Assembly (NCBI GenBank): GCA_002778635.1
Contig: PFAS01000048.1
Location: 1-13,422 of the forward strand
Direction: 5' to 3'
Source: Candidatus Falkowbacteria bacterium CG10_big_fil_rev_8_21_14_0_10_43_11
GTDB taxonomy: Bacteria; Patescibacteriota; Patescibacteriia; Patescibacteriales; XYC2-FULL-47-12
Length of the DNA stretch: 13,422 nucleotides
The position numbers and the translations under genes are program-made. Every line of letters begins with the position of its first letter. Position 1 is the first letter of the stretch. Positions 12,665 to 13,422 of the stretch are shown here, one piece after another. The notes beneath the pieces were generated by a model. That model was given only the letters and a program-made list of their open reading frames with translations. It had not been told where the DNA came from and did no database searches.

Positions 12665-13422
12665 ATGTTAAAAAAAATAAAAAATAAATGCCGGTCGGTT
12701 TTAGAAATTTTTGCAAAAATTTCAGTTTTTATTTTTTTTAGTTTTCTAGGTATATATTCAGTACAATCATTTACCGAGCCGATTGCCGGACCTGGCGTTT
12801 TCGCGCCGGGCGAATCAGCCTCCACCAGCCCGTTAACCGTATTACTGGGCGCGACCAACAGCGTTACTAGCAACACCGACACTATTTTTAATTTTTTGCG
12901 CCAAGTTTATACCAATATCGGCGGCACTCCCAGCTCCCAAACCGGCTATACCACGGATAAAGGCCGGATAAGCGATTTAATCGGCACCTCTACGCCTACC
13001 GTCGCTGACGGCAAGAATATATTTAATTATCTAAAATTAATCAACGACAATTTGGATTTTCCGGAAACGGCGAATGTTTTAAGTTCGGACACGGTAAAAA
13101 ACATTTCCGGCAGTATCAGTAATTGCAGTTCCAACGGCACCAACGCCTGTTACGCCAACAGTGGCAAATGGGCTTCGGCGGATTGCACCAACGGCACCAA
13201 CGCTTGCTACGCCAACGGCGGCTATTGGGCATCCGCGCTTTGTTCTTCCCAGGGCAGCCAGTCCTGCTGGCCGACCGGCACATATTATTCCGCCACCGCT
13301 TGTTCCGGAACAACCGGTCAGCAAACCTGTTACGCCGGCGCGAGCGGGGAATGGCACGATGACGAATGCGCTGATTCCACTACCGGCACTAAAACCGAAT
13401 GCTTTGTGGACGATACGGCTAA
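12665..13422 (+). CDS. Secreted cysteine-rich repeat protein, 5' part (runs off the window)
   Basis: The frame is open from ATG 12665 to the window end (252 codons) with no stop. An ATG at 12656 is also in frame. The N-terminus is a signal peptide: basic residues 3-10, a hydrophobic stretch at about 12-32, and mature protein from about FTEPIAGPGVFAPGES. Residues 48-150 are Ser/Thr/Asn/Gly-rich. From residue 154 come five cysteine pairs at 154/162, 174/181, 193/201, 213/222 and 235/246, in units of about 19-22 residues. The first two units share NGTNACYAN and WASA. This spacing suggests repeated small disulphide-linked modules in an exported or surface-anchored protein. I do not recognise the module. 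The gene starts 22 bp after the BRO-N stop. Function is unknown; adhesion or cell-surface display is a guess from the composition. Confidence 0.8.
   Translation, partial: MLKKIKNKCRSVLEIFAKISVFIFFSFLGIYSVQSFTEPIAGPGVFAPGESASTSPLTVLLGATNSVTSNTDTIFNFLRQVYTNIGGTPSSQTGYTTDKGRISDLIGTSTPTVADGKNIFNYLKLINDNLDFPETANVLSSDTVKNISGSISNCSSNGTNACYANSGKWASADCTNGTNACYANGGYWASALCSSQGSQSCWPTGTYYSATACSGTTGQQTCYAGASGEWHDDECADSTTGTKTECFVDDTA
13124..13422 (+). repeat. Degenerate tandem repeat of about 60 bp encoding the Cys modules
   Basis: Five units begin at Cys codons 13124, 13184, 13241, 13301 and 13367. The first two are clearly related at DNA level (both contain CAACGGCACCAACGC and TACGCCAAC). The later units keep only the Cys-Tyr/Trp and Gly spacing. 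The array continues past the window edge. Confidence 0.75.

Noticed and set aside
12652..13357. Minus-strand open frames opposite the secreted protein, including a Gly/Val-rich one at 13079-13357
   Set aside because: They are shadows of the Cys-rich repeat on the plus strand, where signal peptide and regular cysteine spacing show the real frame.

Overview
The window reads as a piece of a bacterial chromosome, most likely from the Candidate Phyla Radiation (Patescibacteria, Parcubacteria-like). This is an inference. It rests on AT-rich, mostly Shine-Dalgarno-less leaders, a eukaryal-type single-chain glycyl-tRNA synthetase, a LemA protein, an O-antigen-ligase/TPR fusion, and a secreted protein whose mature start (FTEPIAGPG) resembles exported proteins of that group. 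The standard code fits: tryptophan is TGG and the frames have no internal TGA. The ten complete non-IS genes all stop with TAA.

Layout. 1-543: one end of an IS3-family element on the minus strand, with an intact small OrfA and an OrfB remnant that has lost its first half. 647-1531: an unrecognised two-helix membrane protein with the window's clearest promoter plus Shine-Dalgarno pair. It converges on a galT-like gene (2456-1539) across a shared bidirectional terminator. 2564-4825: the groES-groL chaperonin locus with a sigma70-type promoter, a CIRCE-like operator with an atypical spacer, a repeat-filled groES-groL gap and a rho-independent terminator. 4881-6306: a coiled-coil protein with a 21-bp tandem repeat, followed after 4 bp by an AI-2E-family transporter. 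6412-8760: a polytopic O-antigen-ligase-like protein with C-terminal TPRs. 8898-10259: glycyl-tRNA synthetase. 10484-12642: lemA, a membrane-anchored DUF1566/Lcl-type protein and a BRO-N-domain protein, closely spaced. 12665 to the window end: the 5' part of a secreted, cysteine-rich repeat protein.

The most unusual signal lies between the genes. Three intergenic gaps (groES-groL, transporter-ligase, glyS-lemA) carry variants of one 8-bp-period, W-rich tandem repeat (about CARTTTAR on one strand, YTAAAYTG on the other). In two gaps opposite-strand copies face each other and could fold into long hairpins. In the third, six perfect copies end 3 bp before the ligase start codon. The glyS-lemA gap also holds GC-rich nested palindromes between a 20-bp, 19/20-matched inverted repeat, so it looks like a small non-coding element. 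A separate 7-bp-period repeat fills the glyS leader.

Functionally the window mixes housekeeping (protein folding, tRNA charging, sugar metabolism), cell-surface work (ligase, transporter, LemA, DUF1566, secreted repeat protein) and traces of mobile DNA (IS3 remnant, BRO-N gene). No CRISPR array, tRNA, rRNA or clearly recognisable new defence system was found.
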